NCBI GenBank assembly: GCA_963816155.1
Contig: CAWFJE010000008.1
Location: 1 to 64,000, forward strand
Source: JAXGXJ01 sp963816155
Lineage (GTDB): Bacteria > Actinomycetota > Thermoleophilia > RBG-16-64-13
Direction: 5' to 3'
Length of the DNA stretch: 64,000 nt
A program made the position numbers and the translations under genes. Under the pieces are notes generated by a model. The model was not told the origin of the DNA and did no database searches. It saw only the letters and a program-made list of their open reading frames with translations. Positions 48,379 to 58,005 of this stretch are shown here, in pieces. Every line of letters starts with the position of its first letter. The first letter of the stretch is position 1.

Positions 48379-49365
48379 TCACTCCGAGGCGGACGTTGCC
48401 ACCCGTGGCTTTCTCGCCAGGATGAGCTGTACATAGGTACTTTCGAGGTCGGCGATCTCGACGTCGATGAAGCCTGCCGCGGCCAGCCAGCCACGAAACT
48501 GCTCCTCGGTCCACACGCCGCCGTCGTCGGTGGCCTGCAGCATGTTGACCGCGAACATGGCCGCACGCGGACTCCTGCCCCAGACAAGGTCCTGTATGGC
48601 CATGGTACCCCCCGGCGAGAGGAGGGCGAACACCTCCCGGGCCAGGCGTGCATTGGTGTCGGGGCCGTAGATGTGCGCCACATTGCCCAGATACGCCAGG
48701 TCGAAACGCCCCGGGGGCAGCTCCTGGGTGAAGTCTCCCGCCACGAGAGCGATCTCCGCGCCATCGTCACCCAGGAACTCGCGGGCGATCGGAATGACCG
48801 CTTCCTTGTCGAACAAGGTCGCACGAACGCCGCAGCGCGAGAACTGTCTGGCCACGTGACCTACCGCCCCACCGATGTCGATCATGCTCCGTACACGCCC
48901 GGCATACGTGAGACAACGTTCAACTATCTCTTCCACGACCTCGGGCTCCCTCTCCCCCATGGCCGACACCAGCGTCCGTACGTCCCGTCTGGCCGGATCC
49001 TTGGGAAGCGGATGCCCGGCGCGGATCACTTCAGGCAGTTCCAACCAGCCCCGGATACGATTGGTGAGATGGAGAAGGCCGAAGCGCTCCATATCGGGGC
49101 CCTCGTCGACCAAGTGGGCCCGCCCAAGGACCGACAGCCGGTAGAGGATATCGCCGTCGACCGGTAGCCTGTCCACCACGCCCTCGACCACCAGGGCCTC
49201 GAGCACCATGCCGGTCGCCCGCGCGTCGGTCCCGGCGATGGCGGCCACATCCTCAGCAGAATGGACCCCGTCGCGGACCAGGGCATCGATGACGCCGGCC
49301 CTGATGGCCCCGGCGAGAAGCAACAGCCTCTCCACAGGGTGACGGTCCACAAGCGACGCTCTCAT
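48379..49365 (-). CDS. SAM-dependent methyltransferase with N-terminal winged-helix domain
   Basis: This 328-residue protein of the plant-type O-methyltransferase architecture has an N-terminal helical/winged-helix dimerisation region (LLLAGAIRAGVIDAL, DVAAIAGTDARATGMVLEAL). A class I SAM fold follows, with MIDIGGAVGHVARQF, FDLAYLGNVAHIYG and LLSPGGTMAIQDLV. Substrates range from small phenolics to unknown metabolites. ATG 49365 with GGAGGAG upstream is the start; a long upstream frame is antisense to the next gene. It lies 36 bases upstream of fprA and is probably in the same transcript. Confidence 0.85.
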   Translation of the reverse strand: MRASLVDRHPVERLLLLAGAIRAGVIDALVRDGVHSAEDVAAIAGTDARATGMVLEALVVEGVVDRLPVDGDILYRLSVLGRAHLVDEGPDMERFGLLHLTNRIRGWLELPEVIRAGHPLPKDPARRDVRTLVSAMGEREPEVVEEIVERCLTYAGRVRSMIDIGGAVGHVARQFSRCGVRATLFDKEAVIPIAREFLGDDGAEIALVAGDFTQELPPGRFDLAYLGNVAHIYGPDTNARLAREVFALLSPGGTMAIQDLVWGRSPRAAMFAVNMLQATDDGGVWTEEQFRGWLAAAGFIDVEIADLESTYVQLILARKPRVATSASE

Positions 49366-49497
49366 GCCTCCTCCAAGGCCGGACCCGACCGCCCCCCACT
49401 CGCGCGGCCCTCCGGCATAGTCACGCACGTTCCCACAACCCGACTGTCGCAGCTTATCAGCTGCGGTCGATAGCTTTGTCGTTCCCCGGACACTAGA

Positions 49498-49935
49498 ATG
49501 GCATGCATGTGGGTGGCTGTACATGGTCTTACCGGCATGGCGTTGGGTGCATGGAGCCCCATAGGACTGGGGCTCACCGTCGTCGCCGCCGTCGTTCTCC
49601 ACGTCCTCTTGGATCTGGTACCGCACTGGGACTACACCGGCCATCCCCGCTACGTGCTCTGGGCGGTGCTCGACGTGGGGGCGACCGCCGTCGCCTTCTT
49701 GGTGGTAGGTCTCACCGCGGAGGGCGGAGCTGCCATCGTGCTTGTGGGATTGGTGTCGGCCTTGCCCGACCTGGACGTCCTGGACGCGCTCTTTCCCGGC
49801 CGAGGACGGCGCCGCTGGTTCCCCAGCCACTGGTCGCGCTTCCCCCACGGGACCTCCTCTCCGGCGTTTGGCATCCCCTTGCAGGCGACCCTGGCCGTGG
49901 TGTCCCTGGTAGCGGTCTTTCTGGCTCCTGGGTGA
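49498..49935 (+). CDS. hypothetical integral membrane protein
   Basis: This 145-residue protein has about four hydrophobic segments: near 8-40, 52-80, 80-95 and 125-143. It carries polar motifs VPHWDYTGH and SALPDLDVLDALFPG that resemble the His/Asp pattern of the membrane-bound metal-dependent hydrolase-like (YdjM/DUF457) group. Function is unknown. It is divergent from the methyltransferase gene and precedes gdhA by about 150 bases. Confidence 0.7.
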   Translation: MACMWVAVHGLTGMALGAWSPIGLGLTVVAAVVLHVLLDLVPHWDYTGHPRYVLWAVLDVGATAVAFLVVGLTAEGGAAIVLVGLVSALPDLDVLDALFPGRGRRRWFPSHWSRFPHGTSSPAFGIPLQATLAVVSLVAVFLAPG

Positions 49936-50091
49936 GCCGCCGACCCCTTGCTCCCGCGCAGACCGACCTATAGCGCAAACCCATGCGGCGTCCTATGATG
50001 CTTCCTAGAATGGCCTCTGTCCTCATCGTGGGAGAGGGGCGTGGTCAGTCGTAGCCCAGTGAGGCGAACGCACCGACAGCAGGAGAGGACC

Positions 50092-51453
50092 ATGCACCCG
50101 TACGCCGAGGAGATCGTAGCGCTCGTAGCGGCCAGAAACCCCGCCGAGCCCGAGTATCATCAAGCCGTCGGCGAGGTCGTGGATTCCATTGCGACGGTCA
50201 TGGACCATCACCCCGAGTACCGAGCGGCAAAGATCATCGAGCGCCTGGTGGAGCCCGAGCGAGTCATCATGTTCCGGGTGCCGTGGATGGACGACCAAGG
50301 GGAGATCCACATCAACCGTGGCTTCCGAGTGCAGATGAACTCAGCCATCGGACCCTACAAGGGTGGCCTGCGCTTCCATCCCTCGGTCAACCTGGGCATC
50401 CTCAAGTTCCTGGCCTTCGAGCAGGTGTTCAAGAACTCCCTCACCACCCTACCCATGGGGGGCGGCAAGGGTGGCGCCGATTTCGACCCCAAGAGAAAGA
50501 GCGATGCCGAAGTCATGCGCTTCTGCCAGAGCTTCATGTGTGAACTGTTCCGACACATCGGGCCCCACACAGACATCCCCGCGGGCGACATCGGTGTGGG
50601 TGGACGAGAGATCGGCTATCTCTACGGCATGTACAGGCGCCTCACAAACGAGTTCACCGGTGTCCTCACTGGCAAGGGTTTGGGCTGGGGCGGATCTCTG
50701 GTCCGCCCCGAGGCCACCGGCTATGGGGTCGTCTATTTCGCGGCCGAGATGCTCGCCGGCCGAGGGGTCGCTCTCGAGGGCAAGCGGTGCCTGGTCTCGG
50801 GAAGCGGTAACGTGGCCCAATACGTCATCGAGAAGCTCCTGGAGCTGGGAGCCCTGCCCATGAGTGCCTCCGACTCGTCGGGCAGCATCTACGACGAGAC
50901 CGGTATCGACGAGGAGAAGCTGGCCTTCCTCAAGGAACTCAAGAACATCCGCCGCGGACGCATCGAAGAGTACGCCGAGCGTTTCTCCAGCGCCGAATTC
51001 ACCCCTTCTGAGCCCTTGGCCGGACTCTCGGCGCAGTGGGACCGCCGAGCGGACTGCGCCTTTCCCTGCGCCACCCAGAACGAACTGAACGACTTGGACG
51101 CCGCCAACCTGGTGCGGAACGGCGTATGGTGCGTGGTCGAAGGCGCCAACATGCCCACCACCGCGGCGGGGTTGGACCTCCTTCACGATGCCGGCGTCCT
51201 CTTCGCGCCGGGCAAGGCGGCCAATGCGGGCGGAGTGGCCACGTCCGGGCTCGAGATGGCTCAGAACAGCATGCGCCTCCGCTGGCCGCGCGAGGAGGTC
51301 GACCACCGTCTGCGCCAGATCATGAAGGGCATCCACGAGGCCTGTGTGGGCGCGGCAGAGGCCGTCGGCTCGCCCGGCAACTATGTGAATGGGGCCAACA
51401 TCGCCGGTTTCATCAAGGTGGCCGATGCGATGATGGACCAAGGGCTGGTGTAG
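50092..51453 (+). CDS. gdhA: glutamate dehydrogenase (hexameric, NADP-type)
   Basis: This 453-residue enzyme makes glutamate from 2-oxoglutarate and ammonia. It has GFRVQMNSAIGPYKGGLRFHP, the catalytic-lysine loop PMGGGKGGADFDPK, PAGDIGVGGREIGYLYG and the Rossmann motif VSGSGNVAQYVIEKLLELGA. Further conserved segments are ANMPTTAAG and GKAANAGGVATSGLEM. Length and motifs match the small-hexamer GdhA type, usually NADP-specific. ATG 50092 has AGGAGAGG just upstream. The receiver/PPDK_N gene follows by 45 bases, suggesting co-transcription. Confidence 0.96.
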   Translation: MHPYAEEIVALVAARNPAEPEYHQAVGEVVDSIATVMDHHPEYRAAKIIERLVEPERVIMFRVPWMDDQGEIHINRGFRVQMNSAIGPYKGGLRFHPSVNLGILKFLAFEQVFKNSLTTLPMGGGKGGADFDPKRKSDAEVMRFCQSFMCELFRHIGPHTDIPAGDIGVGGREIGYLYGMYRRLTNEFTGVLTGKGLGWGGSLVRPEATGYGVVYFAAEMLAGRGVALEGKRCLVSGSGNVAQYVIEKLLELGALPMSASDSSGSIYDETGIDEEKLAFLKELKNIRRGRIEEYAERFSSAEFTPSEPLAGLSAQWDRRADCAFPCATQNELNDLDAANLVRNGVWCVVEGANMPTTAAGLDLLHDAGVLFAPGKAANAGGVATSGLEMAQNSMRLRWPREEVDHRLRQIMKGIHEACVGAAEAVGSPGNYVNGANIAGFIKVADAMMDQGLV

Positions 51454-51498
51454 ACCCGGGGCGGCGCCGCCGGCGCCGCCCACGTCGGGAGGAGAGTC

Positions 51499-54459
51499 TT
51501 GTCCGAACCCCCCACACCGCACAGACTGGAGTGGGATCGCCCCCCCGACTTCGGGCACCTCATGGCCCGGAGGATAGAGAACGTCATCCTCGTCTCCAGC
51601 ACGTATGACACCTTCATCCTGCAGGAAGACGGCCAACTGACGGCGCTCATCCTCAGCCAGTTCCTGGAACTCGACCTGCATCACACCACGGGCATCGTAC
51701 ACGTGTCCACCGGCGCCGAGGCCATCGAGTTGGCCAAGAGCGACACCCGCTTCGATCTCATCGTGAGCGCCGTCCAGGTCGGCGACATGGACGCAGTCGA
51801 ACTCGCCCGGGCAGCGGCGGCACCGGATGTCGGCCTGCCCGTGGTGCTCCTAGCCTTCGACGGTGGCCAACTGGCCGAGTTCATGGCCGGACGGGATCTC
51901 TCGGCTCTGGAGCGGGTCTTCCTCTGGCAGGGCGATTCGCGCATCCTCCTCGCCATCATCAAGTATATGGAGGACAAGCTGAACGCGCCCTACGACTGCG
52001 CGGTGGCCGGCGTGCAGGTGATCCTCCTCGTGGAGGACAACATTCGCTTCTACTCCTCGTTCCTACCCCTCATCTACTCCGAGATCATCCGCCACACTCA
52101 GACCCTCATCGGGGAGGGGGTGAACCTCGCGCACAAGATCCTGCGCATGCGTGCGCGGCCCAAGATCCTCCTCTGCGGGACCTTCGAGGAGGCCTGGGAA
52201 CTCTTCCAGACCTATGAGGACAACGTGCTGGGCGTCATCTCCGACCTCGAGTTCCCCCAGGACGGTCAACTGGCTCCCGAGGCCGGTGTCGAGTTCGCGC
52301 GCCGCGTCAAACGGGTCTGGCCCGATATCCCCGTCATACTCCAGTCGGGCCATCCAGAGCGAAGGGACGTCGCCGATTCAGTCGACGCGCGCTTTCTCCT
52401 CAAGGACTCTCCCACCCTTCTCACCGACCTGCGCCGCTTCATCGTGGACGACTTCTGCTTCGGTGATTTCACCTTCCTCATGCCTGACGGCACGCAGGTG
52501 GGCCGAGCCCGGGATCTGCGCGAACTCATCGCGCTGCTGCATACGGTCCCCGGCGAGTCCATCACCTACCATGCGTCACGCAATCACTTCTCGCGTTGGC
52601 TGAAGGCGCGGACGGAGTTCCATCTGGCCCATCATCTTCGACCCCGAAAGCCTTCTGAGCACGGCACTCCCGAGGAAGAACGCCGCTATCTCATCGATCA
52701 GATCAGGATGTACCGCAGAGAACAGGCGCGCGCGTCCGTGGCCGATTTCGATGTATCCACCTTCGATGCCACGCGCAGCTTCGCCCGTATCGGCGAAGGC
52801 TCTCTGGGAGGTAAGGCGAGAGCCCTGGCCTTTGTGCGTCACCTTCTGCGCGACTTCGGGGTTGCCGAGGAGTTCCCCGGCGTCGAGGTGACCGTGCCTC
52901 CGGCCGTCGTGCTGTGCACGTCGGTGTTCGATGACTTCTTGGAGGACAACGGTCTGCGCGAGTTCGCTCTGGCCTCTCGAGACGACCACGCCATCGAGGA
53001 GCGCTTCCTCAGCGGCTCGTTCAGGGATGAGACCGTGGATAGCCTGGCCTCCTACCTGGAGTCGGTCGGCTACCCGCTCGCGGTGCGCTCTTCCAGCCTG
53101 CTGGAAGATTCCCAGTATCAACCCCTTGCGGGCGTCTATCAGACCTACATGGTGCCCAACGACCACCCCGACCCGGCAGTGCGCCTCGCGCAACTCACCA
53201 AGGCGGTGAAACGGGTACTGGCCTCGGCCTTCTTCACATCCGCCAAGAACTACTTCAAGTTCATCCCGTACCGCCCGGAAGAGGAAAAGATGGCGGTCAT
53301 CGTGCAGCGCCTGGTGGGTCAGCCGCACGGCGACCGCTTCTACCCCGACCTGGGCGGAGTGGTGCGCTCCTACAATCTGTATCCCCTCTCCCCAGCCAGA
53401 GCGGAGGACGGTGTGGCGACGGTGGCCCTTGGGCTGGGGCGCACCGTGGTCGAGGGCGACCGCGCGCTTTCCTTCTCGCCTCACCACCCGCGGCATCCCT
53501 TCCAATTCTCCACGCCAGCCGAGATGCTGACCACTTCTCAGCGTGAGTTCGTAGCCGTGAGGTTGGGAGCGGCCGGAGAGGAAGCCGCAGAGGAGCGCTA
53601 CCCCCTGCAGGCAGCGGAGGAGGACGGCACATTGGGCGTGCTGGCCTCCACCTATTCGCCCGAGAACGACGCCGTGTATGAGGGCATTTCGCGAAGCGGG
53701 GTACGCCTCGTCAGCTTCGCGCCCCTTCTGCATGGCCACACCTTCCCCCTGTCGCCCATCCTGACCCGCCTGATGGAGTTAGGACGCTGGGGGATGAACA
53801 CCGAGGTGGAGATCGAGTTCGCCGCGGATCTGTCGGGTCCGCCCGCGCGGCCGCGGGAGTTCGGCTTCCTGCAGATGCGGCCTCTCGCGCTCGCGCGCGA
53901 GGCCAACGACGTGAGGTTGAACGACGCGGACTCCGAAGCCGCCCTGTGCTTCTCCACCAGTGTGATGGGACACGGCACGTTCGACAACATCTGCGACCTG
54001 GTGGCCGTGGACCGAGCGCGCTTCGAAAGGGCCAAGACGCGTGATGTCGCCGCCGAGATAGCCCACTTCAACGCCACGCTCGCCTCCGAGGGTCGACCCT
54101 ACATCCTCGTGGGGCTGGGCCGCTGGGGGTCCGCCGACCCCTGGCTCGGTATCCCCGTGACCTGGGAGCAGATATCAGGAGCCCGCGTGATGGTGGAGTG
54201 CGACTTCGAGGACATGGCGGTAACTCCCTCGCAAGGAAGCCACTTCTTCCAGAACCTGACTTCGTTCCGCGTGGGCTACTTCACGGTGAACGAGCAGGCT
54301 GGGCAGGGCGCTTTCGATTGGGCCTGGCTGGCCGCGCAGGCCGCCCGCGGGCAGGGGGAATACGTACGTCACTTCCGCTTCTCACAGCCGCTCGTGGCGA
54401 GAATCGACGCCCGGCAGCAGCGCGGGGCGATCTACAAGCCGAGCGGCGCGGAAAACTAG
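51499..54459 (+). CDS. two receiver domains fused to a PEP/pyruvate-binding (PPDK_N-like) ATP-grasp domain
   Basis: This 986-residue protein starts at TTG with GGGAGGAG 5-6 bases upstream. Residues about 20-150 look like a receiver domain that lost its phospho-Asp (DLIVSAVQVG). Residues about 172-315 are a second receiver with an intact site (ILLVEDN, VISDLEFP, FLLKDSP). From about 420 onwards comes a nucleotide-binding domain as in PEP synthase/PPDK: GEGSLGGKARALAFV, YPLAVRSSSLLEDSQYQPLAGVYQTYMV. A conserved C-terminal part follows (GLGRWGSADPWLGIPVTW). The phospho-His swivel and PEP-binding barrel of true PEP synthase are missing. Similar uncharacterised proteins occur in other phyla. It may be a phosphorelay-controlled phosphotransferase linked to gdhA. 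Confidence 0.8.
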   Translation: MSEPPTPHRLEWDRPPDFGHLMARRIENVILVSSTYDTFILQEDGQLTALILSQFLELDLHHTTGIVHVSTGAEAIELAKSDTRFDLIVSAVQVGDMDAVELARAAAAPDVGLPVVLLAFDGGQLAEFMAGRDLSALERVFLWQGDSRILLAIIKYMEDKLNAPYDCAVAGVQVILLVEDNIRFYSSFLPLIYSEIIRHTQTLIGEGVNLAHKILRMRARPKILLCGTFEEAWELFQTYEDNVLGVISDLEFPQDGQLAPEAGVEFARRVKRVWPDIPVILQSGHPERRDVADSVDARFLLKDSPTLLTDLRRFIVDDFCFGDFTFLMPDGTQVGRARDLRELIALLHTVPGESITYHASRNHFSRWLKARTEFHLAHHLRPRKPSEHGTPEEERRYLIDQIRMYRREQARASVADFDVSTFDATRSFARIGEGSLGGKARALAFVRHLLRDFGVAEEFPGVEVTVPPAVVLCTSVFDDFLEDNGLREFALASRDDHAIEERFLSGSFRDETVDSLASYLESVGYPLAVRSSSLLEDSQYQPLAGVYQTYMVPNDHPDPAVRLAQLTKAVKRVLASAFFTSAKNYFKFIPYRPEEEKMAVIVQRLVGQPHGDRFYPDLGGVVRSYNLYPLSPARAEDGVATVALGLGRTVVEGDRALSFSPHHPRHPFQFSTPAEMLTTSQREFVAVRLGAAGEEAAEERYPLQAAEEDGTLGVLASTYSPENDAVYEGISRSGVRLVSFAPLLHGHTFPLSPILTRLMELGRWGMNTEVEIEFAADLSGPPARPREFGFLQMRPLALAREANDVRLNDADSEAALCFSTSVMGHGTFDNICDLVAVDRARFERAKTRDVAAEIAHFNATLASEGRPYILVGLGRWGSADPWLGIPVTWEQISGARVMVECDFEDMAVTPSQGSHFFQNLTSFRVGYFTVNEQAGQGAFDWAWLAAQAARGQGEYVRHFRFSQPLVARIDARQQRGAIYKPSGAEN

Positions 54460-54460
54460 C

Positions 54461-55702
54461 CTAGTCGGCGGCCCGCAGGGTGGCGTAGGGGTTCACAGCT
54501 CCGCCACCGCCGGGATGGATCTCGAAGTGCAGGTGGTCCGTGCCCGCGGCATTGCCCGTGTCTCCCACCCAGCCGATGAGCCGTCCGGCGCTCACCGACA
54601 CTCCCGGGCTGATGCCCGAAGCGATTCCATCCAGGTGGGCGTAGTAGTAGCTGCTGCCATTGCTGCCCCGAAGCCAGATGGTGATACCTCCCAACCCACT
54701 GTCACGCGGGCTCGTGCGCGATACGGTCCCGCTCACGCAGGCCACCACCGGTGTCCCCTTGGGCGCCATGATATCGGTGCCTTTGTGGCTGCGGCCGCCG
54801 GAGCGCGGGGCGCCCCAGGTGTTGGCATAGCTGTGCGGACCGTCCACCGGGAACACGAAAGCCCCAGGCTGCGCGGAACTCGAGCCACCGGATTTGCGGC
54901 CGGAACTGGTGGTGGAGGTCTTCTTCTGCTCGGCCGCGGCCTTGGCTTTGGCCACCGCCGCGGCCGCGGCGGCTTTGCGCGCCGCTTCCGCTTCAGCGGC
55001 CTTGCGGGCGGCTTCCTTCAGGTCGGCCACCTGCTTCTTCAGGCGACGATACTCGACTGCGGAGGCCTTCATCTGGTCGTTCATCTCCGCTTGAACAGCC
55101 TGCAGCTCGGCCACGGTGGCCGTTTGCTCCTCTTGCTTGACCAACAGGTCCGCCTGGCGGCCTTCGGCCTTGTCCAGGTGAGTGCTCACCTGATCGAAGA
55201 GCTCCTGGTCTTGGTCGGCGACCTTACCCAGCAGAGAGAGGCGCTCAAGGACCGAACTGAAATCCCCCTCTCCGAACAGTATCTGCAGATACTCGGGCGT
55301 GGGCGATTGCCCATCTTTGTAGAGGTCGACCACTCGCTGCGCCAACTGAGCCTGGGCGATGCCCAAGTCCTTATTGGTGCGGTTGATGTCCTTCTTGGCG
55401 GAGCCGATAGCGTCCTCGATGGTGGCGAGGCGCGCCTCGGCGGCGCCGTACTTCTCGGCCAGCGCGTCGAACTGGGCCTGCAGTTTGCTCAGACGGGCCT
55501 GCGCCACCTCCAGCTCAGCCTGCTTGTCCGAGAGGGTGGAAGCCGATGCATCACCGCGGAACGAGGCTATGAGGATGAAGGCGAGCGCCGTCACGACTAT
55601 AAGCGCGAGGAGAAGACCCGAGACGGTCCCCATCTTCGGAAGCCGTCGATCCTTCTGGCGGCTTCCCGCCTTTCTGCCTTCCGGTGTGCGGAAAGTGATC
55701 AT
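54461..55702 (-). CDS. M23-family murein endopeptidase with coiled coil (EnvC/NlpD-like)
   Basis: This 413-residue exported protein has one N-terminal membrane/signal segment (GLLLALIVVTALAFILIASF) and a long coiled coil (about 50-250) with Ala/Lys/Glu-rich repeats. A C-terminal LytM peptidase domain follows, with SHKGTDIMAPKGTPV (His, Asp zinc ligands) and HLHFEIHPGG. The family cuts peptidoglycan cross-links or activates amidases during cell separation. ATG 55702 is preferred over TTG 55708. It converges on the receiver/PPDK_N gene with 1 base between the stops. Confidence 0.92.
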   Translation of the reverse strand: MITFRTPEGRKAGSRQKDRRLPKMGTVSGLLLALIVVTALAFILIASFRGDASASTLSDKQAELEVAQARLSKLQAQFDALAEKYGAAEARLATIEDAIGSAKKDINRTNKDLGIAQAQLAQRVVDLYKDGQSPTPEYLQILFGEGDFSSVLERLSLLGKVADQDQELFDQVSTHLDKAEGRQADLLVKQEEQTATVAELQAVQAEMNDQMKASAVEYRRLKKQVADLKEAARKAAEAEAARKAAAAAAVAKAKAAAEQKKTSTTSSGRKSGGSSSAQPGAFVFPVDGPHSYANTWGAPRSGGRSHKGTDIMAPKGTPVVACVSGTVSRTSPRDSGLGGITIWLRGSNGSSYYYAHLDGIASGISPGVSVSAGRLIGWVGDTGNAAGTDHLHFEIHPGGGGAVNPYATLRAAD

Positions 55703-55775
55703 GGCCAATCATTGTACCAAAGAGTCGCCACCACTCAGCCCATACCCCAGCTACACTCCTCGCCGGCGACGTTTG

Positions 55776-56582
55776 CTACAGACGGACCGGGATACCCTGG
55801 GCAGCCATGTATTCCTTGGCCTCCCGGATGCTGTATTCGGCATAGTGGAAGATGGAGGCGGCCAGGACGGCGTCCGCTTTGCCCTCGATGACCACATCGG
55901 CCAGGTGAGCGAGATTACCCGCTCCGCCGCTGGCGATGATGGGCACGTTCACGGCCTCCACCACGGCACGATTGAGTTCCAAATCGTAGCCGTCCTTGGT
56001 GCCGTCCTTGTCCATCGATGTGAGGAGGATCTCGCCCGCCCCCAAAGACACGACTCGCGCGGCCCACTCGACGGCATCCATGCCTGTGGGGATGCGGCCA
56101 CCGTTGATGTAGGCCTCCCAGTGCAAAGCCGACGGGTCTTCTTCCCCGTCCAAGTCGCCGCTCCCACCAGGCGCTGAGCCCACACGCTTGGCGTCGATAG
56201 CCACCACCACGCACTGCGAGCCGAAGCGCCTGGCGCAGGTGGTGACGAGTGAGGGGTCGCGTATGGCGGCCGAATTGAGCGACACCTTGTCGGCCCCCGC
56301 TCCCAGCACGGCCCGCACATCGTCTTCGCTGCGGATGCCTCCGCCTATGGTGAAGGGGATGAACACCTGGTCGGCGCAACGTCGTACCAGATCGACGATG
56401 GTGTCGCGCTTCTCGTGTGAAGCCGTGATGTCCAGGAACACCAACTCGTCCGCTCCCTCGCGGTCGTAGTGAGCGGCCAGTTCCACAGGGTCGCCCGCGT
56501 CGCGGATGTCGACGAAGTTGGTCCCTTTGACCACTCGGCCGTCATGGACGTCCAAGCAGGGGATGATGCGTTTGAGCAGCAT
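55776..56582 (-). CDS. hisF: imidazole glycerol phosphate synthase, cyclase subunit
   Basis: HisF closes the imidazole ring using ammonia from HisH, releasing IGP and AICAR. This 268-residue half-barrel repeat protein has RIIPCLDVHDGRVVKGTNF (catalytic Asp), FIPFTIGGGIRS, ADKVSLNSAA, VVVAIDAKRV and EILLTSMDKDGTKDGYDLEL (second Asp), plus IIASGGAGNLAHL. An insertion of about 15 residues (GSAPGGSGDLDGEEDPSAL) follows the VVVAIDAKRV strand. It overlaps hisA by one base (TGATG) and is the last gene of the his run. Confidence 0.96.
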   Translation of the reverse strand: MLLKRIIPCLDVHDGRVVKGTNFVDIRDAGDPVELAAHYDREGADELVFLDITASHEKRDTIVDLVRRCADQVFIPFTIGGGIRSEDDVRAVLGAGADKVSLNSAAIRDPSLVTTCARRFGSQCVVVAIDAKRVGSAPGGSGDLDGEEDPSALHWEAYINGGRIPTGMDAVEWAARVVSLGAGEILLTSMDKDGTKDGYDLELNRAVVEAVNVPIIASGGAGNLAHLADVVIEGKADAVLAASIFHYAEYSIREAKEYMAAQGIPVRL

Positions 56583-57370
56583 CAGAAGTCCTCCCCGGTC
56601 TCGTCGGCGCCCGAGCGGGTGCGCTTCTCCGCCTCCTGCAGTGGTGAATCAAGCACAGCGAGGGCCTCGCTCACGGTGAAGCGCCCCTCATACAGAGCCC
56701 TCCCCGCAATCACTCCCGTCACCCCCAACGGCTCCAGAGGTCTGAGAGCGCGTAGGTCATCCAAGCCGGTCACACCGCCGGAGGCGATGATCTGCAGGCT
56801 GCTGCCCTCCGCCAGATCGCGCACTCCGTCGAGATTGACGCTCTGCATCATGCCGTCGCGGCTGATATCGGTGTAGAGGATCTCACGTACCCCCATGGCC
56901 TCCAGCGCGCCGACCAGGTCCGACGCCCGCACCTCGCTCCGTTCCTGCCAGCCCTTGGTCTTCACGAAGCCCTCTTCGGCGTCCACAGCCACCACCAGGC
57001 GCTCCGGCCCCAAGATGGCGAGCGCGCGCTCGAGAAAGTCGCGGTCTTCGACGGCGCTGGTGCCGATGACGGCCCGAGCCACCGCGCTACCGGCCACCGT
57101 CTGCAGAGTATCCTCGGTCCGGATGCCGCCGCCCGTCTCGATGGGTATGGGCACCGCCTCAGCGATAGCACGTATAAGGGCGAAGTTGCGCGGTTCGCCA
57201 TAGCGAGCCCCATCCAGATCGACCACGTGCAAGAAGCGGGCGCCTTCGCTCACCCAGTGCCGAGCCATGGCTACCGGGTCGTCTCCGAACACGGTCTCGT
57301 CGGCGAAGTCGCCCCGCCGCAGGCGAACGCACTTGCCTCCCTGGATATCGATGGCCGGGAAGAGTCTCAC
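56582..57370 (-). CDS. hisA: ProFAR isomerase HisA
   Basis: This 262-residue TIM barrel opens the ribose ring of ProFAR in histidine synthesis. It has FPAIDIQGGKCVRLRRGDF with the catalytic Asp, FLHVVDLDGARYGEP, PIETGGGIRT, ILYTDISRDGMMQSVN and IIASGGVTGLDDLRAL. In actinobacteria the same protein (PriA) may also isomerise PRA in tryptophan synthesis; this sequence cannot decide. It overlaps hisH by 4 bases. Confidence 0.95.
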   Translation of the reverse strand: MRLFPAIDIQGGKCVRLRRGDFADETVFGDDPVAMARHWVSEGARFLHVVDLDGARYGEPRNFALIRAIAEAVPIPIETGGGIRTEDTLQTVAGSAVARAVIGTSAVEDRDFLERALAILGPERLVVAVDAEEGFVKTKGWQERSEVRASDLVGALEAMGVREILYTDISRDGMMQSVNLDGVRDLAEGSSLQIIASGGVTGLDDLRALRPLEPLGVTGVIAGRALYEGRFTVSEALAVLDSPLQEAEKRTRSGADETGEDF

Positions 57371-58005
57371 GAAGCCACCCCCAGTCCGGCCCGGCGGGCG
57401 AAGTTACGATAGAAACGCAGGCCCAACGTGCTCGATTTCTCGGGGTGGAACTGCACGGCCGTTATGTTGTCGACCTCGATGGACGACACGAACGACACGC
57501 CACCGTAGTCCGTCATGGTGAGCACGGCCGCCGGCGAGCGGGGTACCACGGCATAGCCGTGCACGAAGTAGAAGGCCGCTCGATCGGGGATACCCGCGAG
57601 TACGTCCGAATCATGGAGGCATTCGATCTGATTCCATCCGATATGCGGGACCTTCACCGTGTTCGGCAGCGCGCGCACGTCGCCGCGCACGAGGCCCAAT
57701 CCACAGGAGCCAGGGTCTTCCTCACTACCCTCGAAGAGGAGTTGCAGACCCAGACACACCCCCAGGAAGGGCACCCCCGCCTGGATACGATCGAGGATGG
57801 GAGCCACCAGCGCAAGTTCCTCCAACTGGGCCATGGCCGCGCCGAAGGCGCCCACACCGGGCAACACAAGCGCCGCGGCCGACGCCATGCGGGTCGGGTC
57901 GCGGCCTACTTCCACCTCCACGCCCACGTGCTCAAAGGCCTTCTGTACCGAACGCAGGTTCCCCGACCCGTAGTCGACCACATAGAGCGTGTCGCGACGG
58001 GTCAC
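57367..58005 (-). CDS. hisH: imidazole glycerol phosphate synthase, glutaminase subunit
   Basis: This 212-residue class I glutamine amidotransferase has VVDYGSGNLRSVQKAFEHVG, VLPGVGAFGAAMAQL, the nucleophile elbow FLGVCLGLQLLFEGSEE with the catalytic Cys, and VQFHPEKSSTLGL with the His-Glu pair. It supplies ammonia to HisF. The overlaps with hisA (4 bases) and hisB (4 bases) show tight coupling. Confidence 0.96.
   Translation of the reverse strand: MTRRDTLYVVDYGSGNLRSVQKAFEHVGVEVEVGRDPTRMASAAALVLPGVGAFGAAMAQLEELALVAPILDRIQAGVPFLGVCLGLQLLFEGSEEDPGSCGLGLVRGDVRALPNTVKVPHIGWNQIECLHDSDVLAGIPDRAAFYFVHGYAVVPRSPAAVLTMTDYGGVSFVSSIEVDNITAVQFHPEKSSTLGLRFYRNFARRAGLGVAS

Noticed and set aside
46888..49167. 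A 759-residue open frame on the plus strand opposite fprA and the methyltransferase
   Set aside because: No recognisable family, composition typical of antisense reading in GC-rich DNA; both minus-strand genes have clear motifs and start sites.
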